A stretch of 45,811 nucleotides of DNA from Oscillospiraceae bacterium (GCA_009778065.1 WRKM01000024.1:1-45811), one strand, 5' to 3'; positions 1-7,280 are shown, counted from the stretch's first letter. Numbers and translations are program-made. The notes: generated by a model not told the origin, from the letters alone.

Positions 1-97
1 ATTTTTGCATAAAAGTCAATCCTTTTAAAAACTTTAGTTCAATTGTAAATATTATAGCACATTTTAAGGAGATTTGTCAAGAGTTTTTTTCGTAGGG
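1..97 (-). repeat. Inverted, truncated copy of the AATC-RNA element (promoter part)
   Basis: Read on the minus strand, this stretch nearly matches 45424-45520: the block with TTGACA, the TATAAT-like box, AAAAGG, TTGACT and the following ATGCAAAAAT. Only a few single-base differences are visible. The window starts before the (AATC)n part, so the rest of this copy would lie to the left. The similarity is seen directly; calling it a mobile or dispersed element is inference from the additional copies at 44.3-44.67 and 45.4-45.71 kb. Confidence 0.85.
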
Positions 98-118
98 GGC
101 GGTGTGGTGAAAATTTGC

Positions 119-140
119 GGGACGCCGTGGGCGGCGTGTC
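119..140. repeat. GC-rich palindrome (REP-like), left copy
   Basis: A near-palindrome GGGACGCCG-TGGG-CGGCGTGTC sits in a T-rich/GC-rich intergenic mosaic. Perfect versions of the same palindrome occur at 43194-43215 and 44340-44361. All three sit upstream, relative to transcription, of a TTGACA box belonging to the AATC element family. This makes it part of a composite dispersed repeat rather than a gene. Confidence 0.7.
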
Positions 141-150
141 GTACAATTTA

Positions 151-333
151 CGGTGCGATGGGGCGTTCTGTAGGGCGTGTATGTCTTGCGCAATGCGCCA
201 TCACGCCGCAATTAGCAGATGTTTCGTGTTTTTTCGGTGCGATGGCGCGTTCTGTAGGGCGTGTATGTCTTGCGCAATGCGCCATCACGCCGCAATTAGC
301 AGATGTTTCGTGTTTTTTCGGTGCGATGGCGCG
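151..333. repeat. 84-bp direct tandem repeat
   Basis: The unit begins CGGTGCGATG and recurs at 151, 235 and 319 (third copy partial), so the period is exactly 84 bp. The two full copies are nearly identical. Because 84 is a multiple of 3, open frames run through it on both strands; they have no convincing ribosome binding site and are regarded as artefacts. A perfect 9-bp hairpin (GGTGCGATG / CATCGCACC, 333-354) follows immediately. Confidence 0.85.
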
Positions 334-400
334 GTGCGATGAAGACATCGCACCCTACATGATTGCGGCGTCCCCTACGAAATCGAACAATAAAACAACA

Positions 401-435
401 AAAAGCCGTTTGCTTTTAACCGCAGACGGTTTTTG
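401..435 (+). terminator. Probable intrinsic terminator (bidirectional)
   Basis: A hairpin with arms around GCCGTTTGC and GCAGACGG is followed by TTTTTG on the plus strand and preceded by an A-run that would act as a T-run on the other strand. No gene ends here on the plus strand inside the window, so it either insulates the AbiF locus or ends transcription from the left-hand repeat. Confidence 0.55.
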
Positions 436-494
436 TTTTAGGAAAGGTTGTCAAGGAATATTTTTTTTGGGCGGGCGATTTTTTGAAAAAGTTC

Positions 495-523
495 TTGACA
501 AACTGAAAATCATCGGTTATAAT
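495..523 (+). promoter_or_regulatory. Consensus sigma-A promoter of the abiF RNA/gene
   Basis: TTGACA at 495-500, a 17-bp spacer and TATAAT at 518-523: a perfect consensus promoter. The predicted start near 530 places the structured RNA at 530-600 at the very 5' end of the transcript, ahead of the Abi coding sequence. Confidence 0.85.
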
Positions 524-529
524 AATAAG

Positions 530-600
530 TGATAAGACCCCCCGCACCTCTCCGTGTCCTCCAATTTTTGGTGGTGCGTGACGTGTCACAGGGGGGATGC
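530..600 (+). ncRNA. Structured leader RNA of the abi gene (candidate abiF RNA)
   Basis: Immediately after the consensus promoter, the sequence can fold into a closed three-way junction. Six C (538-543) pair with six G (591-596) as the closing stem. GCACC (544-548) pairs with GGTGC (573-577) as hairpin one. GTGA/TCAC in 578-589 form hairpin two, with almost no unpaired bases between the stems. A T-rich stretch follows. A conserved 'abiF' RNA motif has been described next to Abi_2/AbiF genes, and such RNAs have been proposed as antitoxins of the HEPN protein. That this is a member is inference; position, promoter and structure fit. An alternative is a simple translational leader. Confidence 0.6.
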
Positions 601-621
601 TTTTTACTTAGGAGTAATCTA

Positions 622-1488
622 ATGGAAACAAGAGATGTCAAACCGCCATTGAAATTCACCGAACAGCTTGATTTGCTTGTCGGCAGGGGCTGTGATGTGG
701 GTGATGTGCAGGAAGCCATAGCGATTTTAGAAAAGGTCAATTATTACCGATTGTCAGCCTACTTTTTGCCGTTTAAGGACGGCGACAAGTACATCATGGG
801 GACAAAACTTAAAACCGTTTACCAACGCCACGAATTTGACAGAGAACTGAGTTATCTGTTATTTGGTGTTATTGTCTCGCTCGAACTGCGATTGCGTACG
901 CAAATATCCTACCGCCATGCTCATACATACGGAGCGTTAGGGTATCTCGAATCGGAGAATTTCTTGCAAACAAGGCACAATCACGACAAGTTTATGAAAT
1001 CTATCAATCGGAACATACAGCACCATAAAAGGCAAATGTTTGTCCGCCACCACTTGACAAAGTACGGCGGTAATTTTCCGTTGTGGGTAATCGTGGAATT
1101 GTTCACGCTTGGTGACTTATCGCATTTTTACGCCGATATGAAAATGGCGGATAGAAAAGCCATCTCGAATCAGTACAATACCACACCTAAAAATCTTGCT
1201 TCATGGCTTATTTGTTTGACGAATCTCCGCAATTACTGCACTCATTACACGCGGCTGTATTTTAACAAGTTTGCCGCCGTTCCCGCGACTCCGAGAGGTT
1301 ATCCGCACGTATTAGGGAAGTTTGTGTTCGACTACATTCTCGTGTTAAAGTTCCTGTCCGTTTCCAACCCCGATTGGAACAACTCGTTTGTGGTACAACT
1401 TGAAGCGTTGCTTGAAAAGTACCAAGACTACATCGACCTCGCGCATTTAGGCTTTCCGCAAAACTGGTTAGTGTTGCTTAAATCGTAA
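622..1488 (+). CDS. AbiD/AbiF-type HEPN abortive-infection protein (Abi_2 family)
   Basis: A 288-residue protein with the Abi_2 signature: an N-terminal NYYRLSAYFLPF segment (about residues 40-51) and a C-terminal helical region containing RNYCTH (203-208), the RxxxxH catalytic motif of HEPN ribonucleases. Family members give abortive phage infection, probably by RNA cleavage, and are regarded as relatives of the Cas13 HEPN domains. The start is the ATG at 622, preceded by TTAGGAG with an 8-nt spacer; the frame is open further upstream but that part overlaps the structured leader. It is transcribed alone from the promoter at 495-523. The neighbouring structured RNA is its likely regulator (inference). 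Length is normal and the gene looks intact. Confidence 0.85.
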   Translation: METRDVKPPLKFTEQLDLLVGRGCDVGDVQEAIAILEKVNYYRLSAYFLPFKDGDKYIMGTKLKTVYQRHEFDRELSYLLFGVIVSLELRLRTQISYRHAHTYGALGYLESENFLQTRHNHDKFMKSINRNIQHHKRQMFVRHHLTKYGGNFPLWVIVELFTLGDLSHFYADMKMADRKAISNQYNTTPKNLASWLICLTNLRNYCTHYTRLYFNKFAAVPATPRGYPHVLGKFVFDYILVLKFLSVSNPDWNNSFVVQLEALLEKYQDYIDLAHLGFPQNWLVLLKS

Positions 1489-1536
1489 ATAAAACAGAAC
1501 AATTATGAGGGGCACTAAAATTCAATAAAAAAACTC

Positions 1537-1565
1537 TTGACAAACCGATTTATTTATGCTATACT
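1537..1565 (+). promoter_or_regulatory. Sigma-A promoter of the ABC-exporter leader
   Basis: TTGACA (1537-1542), a 17-bp spacer and TATACT (1560-1565). Transcription would start near 1572 and run through the small ORF at 1601 and the terminator at 1849-1885 into the exporter genes. Confidence 0.8.
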
Positions 1566-1600
1566 GTAAAAAAAATTAAACGAAAGGTGGTGAAAGGTAA

Positions 1601-1825
1601 ATGAAGCAATTATTTAAGAACTCCGAAACATTCCCCGGCAGCGTAATAACCAACAACCGGGCATTTAATACAGTCACGGCATGGGATAGCTATGCCCTTT
1701 TTGCGATTGCTGTGAACGTATTTAAAGCCGCTGAGACAGCGATTTTACGCTTATATGGGGTAGGTATGTCCATTTTTAGATTAAATGATTGTTTTGAACG
1801 CCTTTTGCCATGTAATACAGCCTGA
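1601..1825 (+). CDS. Small ORF (74 codons) in the leader of an ABC-2 exporter
   Basis: I do not recognise a family. The ATG at 1601 has a good upstream signal (AAAGGTGGTGAAAGG) and a strong promoter. The product would be about 74 residues, with a central hydrophobic/amphipathic stretch (about residues 32-50, including SYALFAIAVNVF) and no typical signal peptide. Part of the coding DNA also forms RNA hairpins: GGCAT...ATGCC followed by CTTTTTG near 1679-1712, and CGCTG-AGA-CAGCG near 1732-1744. The stretch may therefore be a structured leader or attenuator rather than, or as well as, a gene. Possible roles are a leader peptide whose translation controls read-through into the exporter, or an exported peptide. 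Both are inference. Confidence 0.4.
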   Translation: MKQLFKNSETFPGSVITNNRAFNTVTAWDSYALFAIAVNVFKAAETAILRLYGVGMSIFRLNDCFERLLPCNTA

Positions 1826-1848
1826 TACGCTGTTTATATAGTGCGAAA

Positions 1849-1885
1849 CCCTGTGCGGACAAAGCAGTCCTCACAGGGCGTTTTT
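1849..1885 (+). terminator. Strong intrinsic terminator between leader and exporter operon
   Basis: Arms CCCTGTGCGGAC (1849-1860) and GTCCTCACAGGG (1867-1878) enclose a 6-nt loop, followed by CG and five T. No separate promoter is obvious between this hairpin and the permease start at 1919, so the exporter would be expressed by read-through. That arrangement suggests transcription attenuation. Confidence 0.8.
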
Positions 1886-1918
1886 GCGTCCGAAAATAAA
1901 TTTTAAGGAATGATTTTT

Positions 1919-2689
1919 ATGTTTAATAAATATATTAAAACCGCAATAATCACTATGCGCGGTAAAACAAATGGCGGTATAATCTATCTGTTTCCTAATG
2001 TGATTATGAACCTGATGTACCTGCTCCCCTTGATGTTCTTGTGGCGGGTGTTAGCGGGGCAGGGGGTGGAGGTCGGTATGAGCCTTGAACAAATGCTGTC
2101 CTACACCTATATGAACGCCCTGCTTTACCCCATGCTCGTGGTACAGACTTTTTTGTCGCGCTGGAACTATGAGGGTCAGGCAATCAGCCTGTTCGCCCGA
2201 CCCGTGCCTGTCTTCGGACAGGTAATCTCACAAACTGTCGGCGAATGGCTCCCGATGCTTGAGGTCTATTCTTTGCCGCTGCTTATAATCGCACCGTTTG
2301 CGGGGATTATTATTATTCCCGCTACACCGTGGTTTTTCCTGAGCTTATTCTTATGCGTTTCGCTCGGATTTGCTATTGATTTTATTTTTGCATGTGTAAC
2401 TGTACGGCTGAGGGGCATGGCATGGCTCAGTCACGCCATAAAAATGGCGGTCATGTCGCTTTTTTCGGGGACTATTATCCCTTTTAAGCTATTGCCATTC
2501 GGATTGACCGCCTTCTTCGAGTATCAACCGTTCGGAAGTCTCGGCGGTGCGCCGTTATCGTTATTTGTCGGGACGACAGAGCCGCTCCGAATAATTTCGA
2601 TTCAACTTTTCTGGAACGTAACATTGTGGTTTGTTGCAATCATATGGTTCAAAAAATCAAAAGAAAGGCAGGTGAGTTATGGTGGCTAA
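1919..2689 (+). CDS. ABC-2 type exporter permease subunit (first)
   Basis: A 256-residue, strongly hydrophobic protein with about six membrane segments. It resembles the uncharacterised ABC-2 permeases that occur as permease-permease-ATPase triplets (the COG4587/COG3694/COG4586 type, DUF990-like). The ATG at 1919 is chosen over the one at 1910 because AAGGAA at 1905-1910 then has a normal 8-nt spacer; the earlier ATG overlaps the binding site. Its stop overlaps the start of the next permease by 11 bases, indicating translational coupling. The substrate is not evident; related systems export drugs, peptides or small toxic cations. Confidence 0.75.
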   Translation: MFNKYIKTAIITMRGKTNGGIIYLFPNVIMNLMYLLPLMFLWRVLAGQGVEVGMSLEQMLSYTYMNALLYPMLVVQTFLSRWNYEGQAISLFARPVPVFGQVISQTVGEWLPMLEVYSLPLLIIAPFAGIIIIPATPWFFLSLFLCVSLGFAIDFIFACVTVRLRGMAWLSHAIKMAVMSLFSGTIIPFKLLPFGLTAFFEYQPFGSLGGAPLSLFVGTTEPLRIISIQLFWNVTLWFVAIIWFKKSKERQVSYGG

Positions 2690-3620
2690 CCGGCGTACCG
2701 CCGGACGCAATTCCGCCGTTTCTGCAACTTGCGAAAGTTTTCAAGGCAAGAAAAACGGCGGGACAAAACGTCCGCGATTTACAATGTTTTTGCATATCTT
2801 AAGTTTGTACAAGCTTTATCTAAAAATGGACTTAGCCTGGCTTTTCCGTGATGCAAAAACCGCAATACTTATGATTATTGCCGATGTACTCTCAAATTTA
2901 TCTGCTGTGACAGGTATATTTCTGCTTGCATGGAGATTTGACGGAATCGGCGGCATGAGCCGTCATGAAGTGTTGTTTATGCTTGCCTATTCGACGATTT
3001 TGACGGGGATTTTTCAGACGTTTTTCTGCGGAGGTAACACCGCACACATCAGCCGCGTAATCGGCAGAGGGCAGCTTGAACATGCTTTTATACAGCCGTT
3101 ACCCCTGCCTGTACAATGGCTGACAAGCGGATTTATTCCCCTATCGGGGAGCAGTAACCTCATCAGCGGAATCGTCATAATGGCGGTAGCAGTGAACCAA
3201 CTCGACTTGGTTTTACCGTGGTGGTGGGTGTTTTCGCTCGTACTCAACTTGATTATAACCACGTCTTTAATTCTCGCGCAGTCTTACTTGTCGGCGAGCT
3301 TGGCATTCTACGCGCCTGTGCAAGCGGAAGAGATTTCAAGCATCGTCATTGACGAATTCGGGTATATTGGCACGTTTCCGCTTTCGGGTATGCCGAAGGC
3401 TTTACAAATCACGCTCATCACAATTATACCGACAGGACTGCTCGCATGGTTTCCGACACTTGCGTTATTCGGGAAGCCGCCGTTTGGCTTCTCCGCATGG
3501 TATCCGCTTTTATTCGCAATAATACTCTGGGTTATTGCATTATTTTTCTTCAAGAAAGGATTGAATCATTATGTTAAAAAAGGCATTAACAGGTATCACC
3601 CAATGGGACACCGCCGTTGA
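2679..3620 (+). CDS. ABC-2 type exporter permease subunit (second, DUF990-like)
   Basis: Up to 313 residues, with about six transmembrane helices after residue 60 and the charged KLYLKMDLAWLFRD segment usual near the N-terminus of this permease family. The ATG at 2679 follows AGGTGAG and overlaps the preceding gene. However, the first 35 residues are Arg/Gly/Ala-rich and unlike the family, whose normal start corresponds to the internal ATG at 2784 (MFLHILSLYKLYL). That internal site lacks a clear ribosome binding site. The extra 100 bp contains GC-rich inverted stretches and could be a small insertion. It works with the first permease and the ATPase. The last 50 bases overlap the ATPase gene. 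Confidence 0.72.
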   Translation: MVANRRTAGRNSAVSATCESFQGKKNGGTKRPRFTMFLHILSLYKLYLKMDLAWLFRDAKTAILMIIADVLSNLSAVTGIFLLAWRFDGIGGMSRHEVLFMLAYSTILTGIFQTFFCGGNTAHISRVIGRGQLEHAFIQPLPLPVQWLTSGFIPLSGSSNLISGIVIMAVAVNQLDLVLPWWWVFSLVLNLIITTSLILAQSYLSASLAFYAPVQAEEISSIVIDEFGYIGTFPLSGMPKALQITLITIIPTGLLAWFPTLALFGKPPFGFSAWYPLLFAIILWVIALFFFKKGLNHYVKKGINRYHPMGHRR

Positions 3621-4545
3621 AATAAGCGGCGTTACGAAGACTTTTACACAGTGGCAAAGGGAGAATACAGGACAAGGCGTTCTGAAGAATCTATTTAAGC
3701 CGCAAAAGAAGATTATTACCGCCTTAGACGATGTTTCTTTTACCGTGAAACGCGGGGAGTTTGTCGCATATGCCGGTCCTAACGGCGCAGGAAAAAGCAC
3801 GACAATGAAGCTGTTAGCGGGAATGTTACAACCGACGAGCGGCAGTGTAAGGGTTAAGGAAATGTCGCCCGACAAAGAACGCATAAAGCTCATGAAGCGG
3901 CTTGGCGTGCTGTTCGGTAATCGCACGGAGTTATGGTGGGACCACCCTGTTTCGCAGAGCTTTGAGTGGAAGAAGGTTGTCTGGGCGATTCCCGACGACG
4001 TTTACAGGAAAAACTTAGAAATGGTTACAGAACTGCTCGATATAGGCGATTTGCTTAAAACATTTGTAAGAGAGTTGTCGCTCGGTCAGCGTATGAAAGC
4101 CGATTTGGCGATGCTGTTACTGCACTCGCCGGAGATAATTCTGCTTGATGAGCCTACGCTCGGCTTAGATGTTGTTGCAAAGCGGCAGATGATTGACTTC
4201 CTCAAGAAAATCAACCGCGAGAGCGGCGTGACAATTATTGTTACCAGTCATGACATGGACGATTTAGAGGAAATGGCGGAGCGTATAATCATGATTGCGA
4301 ACGGAAAAATTGCGTATGACGGCGGCTTTGACGGGCTTCGCAACATAACGAGAAACAACACAAAGGTTGTAGTCACGACCGATTCGGGGATTAGCGAGTA
4401 TGAAGTTAACCTCGAAACTAATCCGATAAATTCGTTGCTTCGGCAGTTATCGGAAATGGAGGGGCTAAAAGATATTGAAATAAGAAAAGCCCCCATCGAA
4501 CAGGTGATTGCGGAGTTGTACGGAACATGGAGGGGTAATATTTAA
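3571..4545 (+). CDS. ABC exporter ATP-binding subunit (NatA-like)
   Basis: A 324-residue ATPase with Walker A GPNGAGKST (69-77), signature LSLGQRM (169-175; the GQRM variant is typical of this subfamily), Walker B ILLDEP (190-195) and H-loop His227 in TSHD. The C-terminal ~80 residues form the extension usual for ABC-2 exporters. The start has AAAGGA with a 10-nt spacer and lies inside the 3' end of the second permease gene, so the three genes form one coupled operon. It energises export; the substrate cannot be told from sequence. No terminator is obvious in the AT-rich 60 bases that follow. Confidence 0.88.
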   Translation: MLKKALTGITQWDTAVEISGVTKTFTQWQRENTGQGVLKNLFKPQKKIITALDDVSFTVKRGEFVAYAGPNGAGKSTTMKLLAGMLQPTSGSVRVKEMSPDKERIKLMKRLGVLFGNRTELWWDHPVSQSFEWKKVVWAIPDDVYRKNLEMVTELLDIGDLLKTFVRELSLGQRMKADLAMLLLHSPEIILLDEPTLGLDVVAKRQMIDFLKKINRESGVTIIVTSHDMDDLEEMAERIIMIANGKIAYDGGFDGLRNITRNNTKVVVTTDSGISEYEVNLETNPINSLLRQLSEMEGLKDIEIRKAPIEQVIAELYGTWRGNI

Positions 4546-4615
4546 TGAAAATGACGCAAAAATAAAGGGAAATTAAAAAAATTTACCAAAGAATGAAAAA
4601 TATTTATATAAACAC

Positions 4616-4644
4616 TTGACAAGTCGTTGATGAGAGTGTATAAT
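4616..4644 (+). promoter_or_regulatory. Consensus promoter of the tRNA-Val/tRNA-Asp operon
   Basis: TTGACA (4616-4621), a 17-bp spacer and TATAAT (4639-4644), about 68 bases upstream of tRNA-Val, as expected for a stable-RNA promoter. Confidence 0.85.
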
Positions 4645-4711
4645 ATAATAGCTGTCGGTTATTTTCTAAGCGGCGGCGAAAGCGGAAAGCCTTTAACAAG
4701 GTTTAAAAAGC

Positions 4712-4784
4712 GGGAGTATAGCTCAGCTGGGAGAGCATCTGCCTTACAAGCAGGGGGTCACAGGTTCGAGCCCTGTTACTCCCA
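4712..4784 (+). tRNA. tRNA-Val (TAC)
   Basis: The cloverleaf is clear: acceptor GGGAGTA/TACTCCC, D-arm with AGCTCAGCTGGGAGAGC, anticodon stem CTGCC/CAGGG around loop TTACAAG (anticodon TAC), and T-arm with GGTTCGAGCC. Discriminator is A at 4784. CCA is not encoded. Confidence 0.95.
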
Positions 4785-4883
4785 GCGCATAGGTCTTGCA
4801 GGATAATATCTCGTGGTCTCAGACATTCGTGGTATCTGCTTTACGGCTTATATTTAAACAATGTGATTTGGTTTCCGCTATAC

Positions 4884-4957
4884 GGTCCGGTAGTTCAGTT
4901 GGTTAGAACGCTAGCCTGTCACGCTAGAGGTCGAGGGTTCGAGTCCCTTCCGGATCG
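4884..4957 (+). tRNA. tRNA-Asp (GTC)
   Basis: Acceptor GGTCCGG/CCGGATC (one G-U pair), D-arm TAGTTCAGTTGGTTAGAA, anticodon stem CTAGC/GCTAG around loop CTGTCAC (anticodon GTC), T-loop GGTTCGAGTC, discriminator G as usual for Asp. CCA is not encoded. Co-transcribed with tRNA-Val. Confidence 0.95.
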
Positions 4958-4992
4958 GTTGGTTTTTCATGGTTTTTTGGTTTTTTTTTCGC

Positions 4993-5040
4993 AAGGAAGA
5001 CGAGCATTGAGTTTACTCAAGCGCTTGTCTTTCTTGTTTT
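4993..5040 (+). terminator. Terminator of the tRNA operon
   Basis: A long stem (AAGGAAGACGAGC with GCTTGTCTTTCTT, two G-U pairs) is followed by GTTTT. It lies between tRNA-Asp and the VapBC-like promoter. Confidence 0.65.
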
Positions 5041-5080
5041 CTGCCCCCCATTTTATGACATATACCGGAGTAAAAAACAG

Positions 5081-5109
5081 TTGCTTTTCTGTTTTAAATA
5101 TAGTACAAT
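5081..5109 (+). promoter_or_regulatory. Promoter of the VapBC-like operon
   Basis: TTGCTT (5081-5086), a 17-bp spacer and TACAAT (5104-5109), 25 bases upstream of the antitoxin start. Confidence 0.7.
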
Positions 5110-5133
5110 AGAATATAGAAAGGCGGTGGCATT

Positions 5134-5337
5134 ATGGAGGCTTTTGAATTTCAAACTATTGTTAAGGACGGAATCATCAGAGTACCCGAAAAGTTCACGA
5201 AAAGACTTGCTAAGAACATCAAAGTAATAATACTGACGGAAAAAGAGAAAACGACGGCAGACAGCCCCGCTTTCCCTTATTTTGCGGTTGATACCGACGG
5301 ATATGTATTCGACAGGGAGGAAGCCAATGAAAGGTAA
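5134..5337 (+). CDS. Antitoxin of a PIN-type TA pair
   Basis: A 67-residue acidic/basic protein starting MEAFEFQTIVKDGIIRVP, a short beta-rich N-terminus like the small antitoxins encoded before PIN toxins, followed by a C-terminal tail that would wrap the toxin. The start has AAAGGCGG upstream and its own promoter. Its stop overlaps the toxin start by 11 bases (ATG at 5327), the usual coupled VapBC layout. The antitoxin class is judged from size, position and N-terminal pattern; no named DNA-binding motif is certain. Confidence 0.7.
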   Translation: MEAFEFQTIVKDGIIRVPEKFTKRLAKNIKVIILTEKEKTTADSPAFPYFAVDTDGYVFDREEANER

Positions 5338-5752
5338 AGTCTTTCTTGATACTAACGTATTTGTCTATACGCAAAGCGCGAGCGAAGAAGAAAAGCGTAA
5401 GATTAGCTTGAGTGTTCTTGAGAAATACGATTGCTGTGCGAGTACACAAGTACTATGTGAGTTTTGCAACGTAACGCTAAAGAAGCTAAAGATGCGTATA
5501 GAGGACGTAAGACAGATTGTCAATGCTATAAATGACTCCTGTGATATTTTACTCATAGATTTTGAAACGCTTCAAAAAGCATTGTCTATAAAAGAGCGTT
5601 ATGGGTTTTCTTTCTATGATTCTGTGGTGTTGGCTTCGGCTGTATTGGGCGATTGTGCATATGTATTTAGCGAAGATTTACAAGACGGACAAGTCATTGA
5701 TGGCAATCTTGAAATTGTTAATATATTTGCGCGGAAGAATTTTGAAATCTGA
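5327..5752 (+). CDS. PIN-domain toxin (VapC-like ribonuclease)
   Basis: A 141-residue PIN domain. The first acidic residue is in FLDTN (residues 6-10), mid-domain acidic residues follow, and FYDSVVLASAV carries the conserved Asp near the C-terminus, before the closing SEDLQDG region. PIN toxins are Mg-dependent endoribonucleases, often of tRNA or rRNA, neutralised by the antitoxin encoded just upstream. The ATG at 5327 is chosen because it overlaps the antitoxin stop and begins MKGKVFLDTN; the longer frame starting at 5282 lies inside the antitoxin gene. It ends 20 bases before the convergent CoA-transferase gene. Confidence 0.85.
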   Translation: MKGKVFLDTNVFVYTQSASEEEKRKISLSVLEKYDCCASTQVLCEFCNVTLKKLKMRIEDVRQIVNAINDSCDILLIDFETLQKALSIKERYGFSFYDSVVLASAVLGDCAYVFSEDLQDGQVIDGNLEIVNIFARKNFEI

Positions 5753-5771
5753 TTATAACTAATACTCAATT

Positions 5772-7280
5772 TTATAGCTTAAAATCCAACAGCGAGAAGA
5801 TTTGCCGTTCGGCGTCTATACCTGGATAGACCTCTTTTAACACAAGCCCGTTCGTGCCAAGCTCAAAAACGCACCGCTCCGTAACGTACAGAACCCGTTG
5901 ACCTCTTTTTAATGCGTTTTTCCCCGAAAAGCTTATTGCGGAAATCTCTTTTTTAAATTTCGGTATTGTACCCTCCTGTTTAATTATCACCTTTCCGTTC
6001 TCTCTTGTCGTAATGAGACCTTTAGTGGTAAAGCTCATACAAAAAACAATCGTTTTTGTCGAGTGGGTGATATTAGCAAAACCGCCGATTCCTGAATAGT
6101 TTTCTTTTAGCTTGTGGGCGTTAACACTACCGTACATATCGACTTCAAGGCTGCCTAAAAAGCAGATGTCGAGTCCGCCCCCGTCATAAAAATCGAACTG
6201 CGTAGCCATATCGCATATCATATCTGCACCGATAGTCGCGCCGAAAGCCACGCCCGGAGCGGGCAGTCCCCCCACACCGCCGGCTTCTACCGTGATGTGT
6301 ACGTCTTTTAAGATACCCTGCTTTGACGCATATTTGCCAACCATTTCAGAGGTTCCTATACCGATGTTGACAATATGACCCGGCTTTAATTCCCTTGCGG
6401 CGCGTTCGCCGATAATATCTGCCGTTTGGTCATCTGTTTTAGTTTTTTTATTTTTTGTTGTGGAGAGTTTATTAACGAAATAATCCATGTGTGATGCGGG
6501 AACATGGATGTCTCCCGATAAAGTCGGGTTATATTCTTCCGCGATTCCTTGACTTTCATGCACGACCACCGCGTCTACCAAAACACCGGGGACAATCACG
6601 TTACGGGGACGGGAGAACATATGGCTGACCCGCTCTACCTGAACAATTACCTTTCCGCCGTTTCGTTTTGTCGCTTGAGCTAAAGCCAAAGCGTCCACGG
6701 TCAGGTATTCTTTCTCGAATGAGATATTTCCGTTCGGGTCTACGGTAGTGCCTTTTATGAACGCAATGTCAATATTCGGTACGGGATAAAGAAGGTATTC
6801 TTCACCCTCGATTTCCCGAATTTTAACAAGTTCTTTCTTGGAATTACTGTTTAAAGCGTAGGTGTCAATACGCGGGTCGCAGTAGATACCTATTCCGACA
6901 TCGCTTAGAATCCAGTCTTTGCCTGCCGCCGCCGCTCTTATGGTATGTGAAAGTACCCCGAGCGGCAGGCAATACGCCTCGATTTTTCCGCTCGCCGCCA
7001 TTTGCTTTGCACAAGGCATACTGTTATAATGCCCCGCAATTATTTCCCGTACCGCACCCATTTTAATATAGCGGTCAGCGAAACGGTTTTCATCCCATGC
7101 GCCGAAGCCCGCCGCGCAGAACAGCCGTAGTTCTTTCGGCGAGCCGGTCTGCTTAAACCTCTCGTACAGTGCATCATGAAGTGCTTCGGGGTTCGACAGC
7201 GCCAAAAACGAATTAATGGCAATGCAGTCGCCGTCTTTGATTAACTCTGCCGCTTCATAAGCGGAAGTGATTTTAAACAT
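5772..7280 (-). CDS. Class I CoA-transferase (acetate/propionate CoA-transferase type)
   Basis: About 502 residues, a fused alpha-beta class I CoA-transferase of the YdiF/propionate CoA-transferase type. The N-terminal half carries DGDCIAINSF; the C-terminal half carries the VEAGGVGG segment holding the catalytic Glu, and GGLDICFLGSLEVD. It moves CoA between short-chain acyl-CoAs and free acids in the cytosol. The ATG at 7280 is preferred: it begins MFKITSAYEAAELI and has AAAGGGACGG upstream, whereas the longer frame reads through that binding site. It is last in a probable glnA-MFS-CoA-transferase operon; pairing with an OFA carrier suggests uptake and activation of a small carboxylate (inference). 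Confidence 0.85.
   Translation of the reverse strand: MFKITSAYEAAELIKDGDCIAINSFLALSNPEALHDALYERFKQTGSPKELRLFCAAGFGAWDENRFADRYIKMGAVREIIAGHYNSMPCAKQMAASGKIEAYCLPLGVLSHTIRAAAAGKDWILSDVGIGIYCDPRIDTYALNSNSKKELVKIREIEGEEYLLYPVPNIDIAFIKGTTVDPNGNISFEKEYLTVDALALAQATKRNGGKVIVQVERVSHMFSRPRNVIVPGVLVDAVVVHESQGIAEEYNPTLSGDIHVPASHMDYFVNKLSTTKNKKTKTDDQTADIIGERAARELKPGHIVNIGIGTSEMVGKYASKQGILKDVHITVEAGGVGGLPAPGVAFGATIGADMICDMATQFDFYDGGGLDICFLGSLEVDMYGSVNAHKLKENYSGIGGFANITHSTKTIVFCMSFTTKGLITTRENGKVIIKQEGTIPKFKKEISAISFSGKNALKRGQRVLYVTERCVFELGTNGLVLKEVYPGIDAERQIFSLLDFKL

Noticed and set aside
74-532. Long open frames on both strands across the left intergenic region
   Set aside because: They are created by the 84-bp tandem repeat (a multiple of three), run through the AbiF promoter, and lack ribosome binding sites or protein-like composition.
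1700-1760. TPP riboswitch, because of a CTGAGA string near 1735
   Set aside because: The rest of the TPP consensus (ACCC...GAACCTGAT...) is absent and the genes downstream do not fit.
4863-5111. ORF running through tRNA-Asp
   Set aside because: It translates the tRNA and its terminator; similarly 42945-43193 over tRNA-Met and tRNA-Glu.
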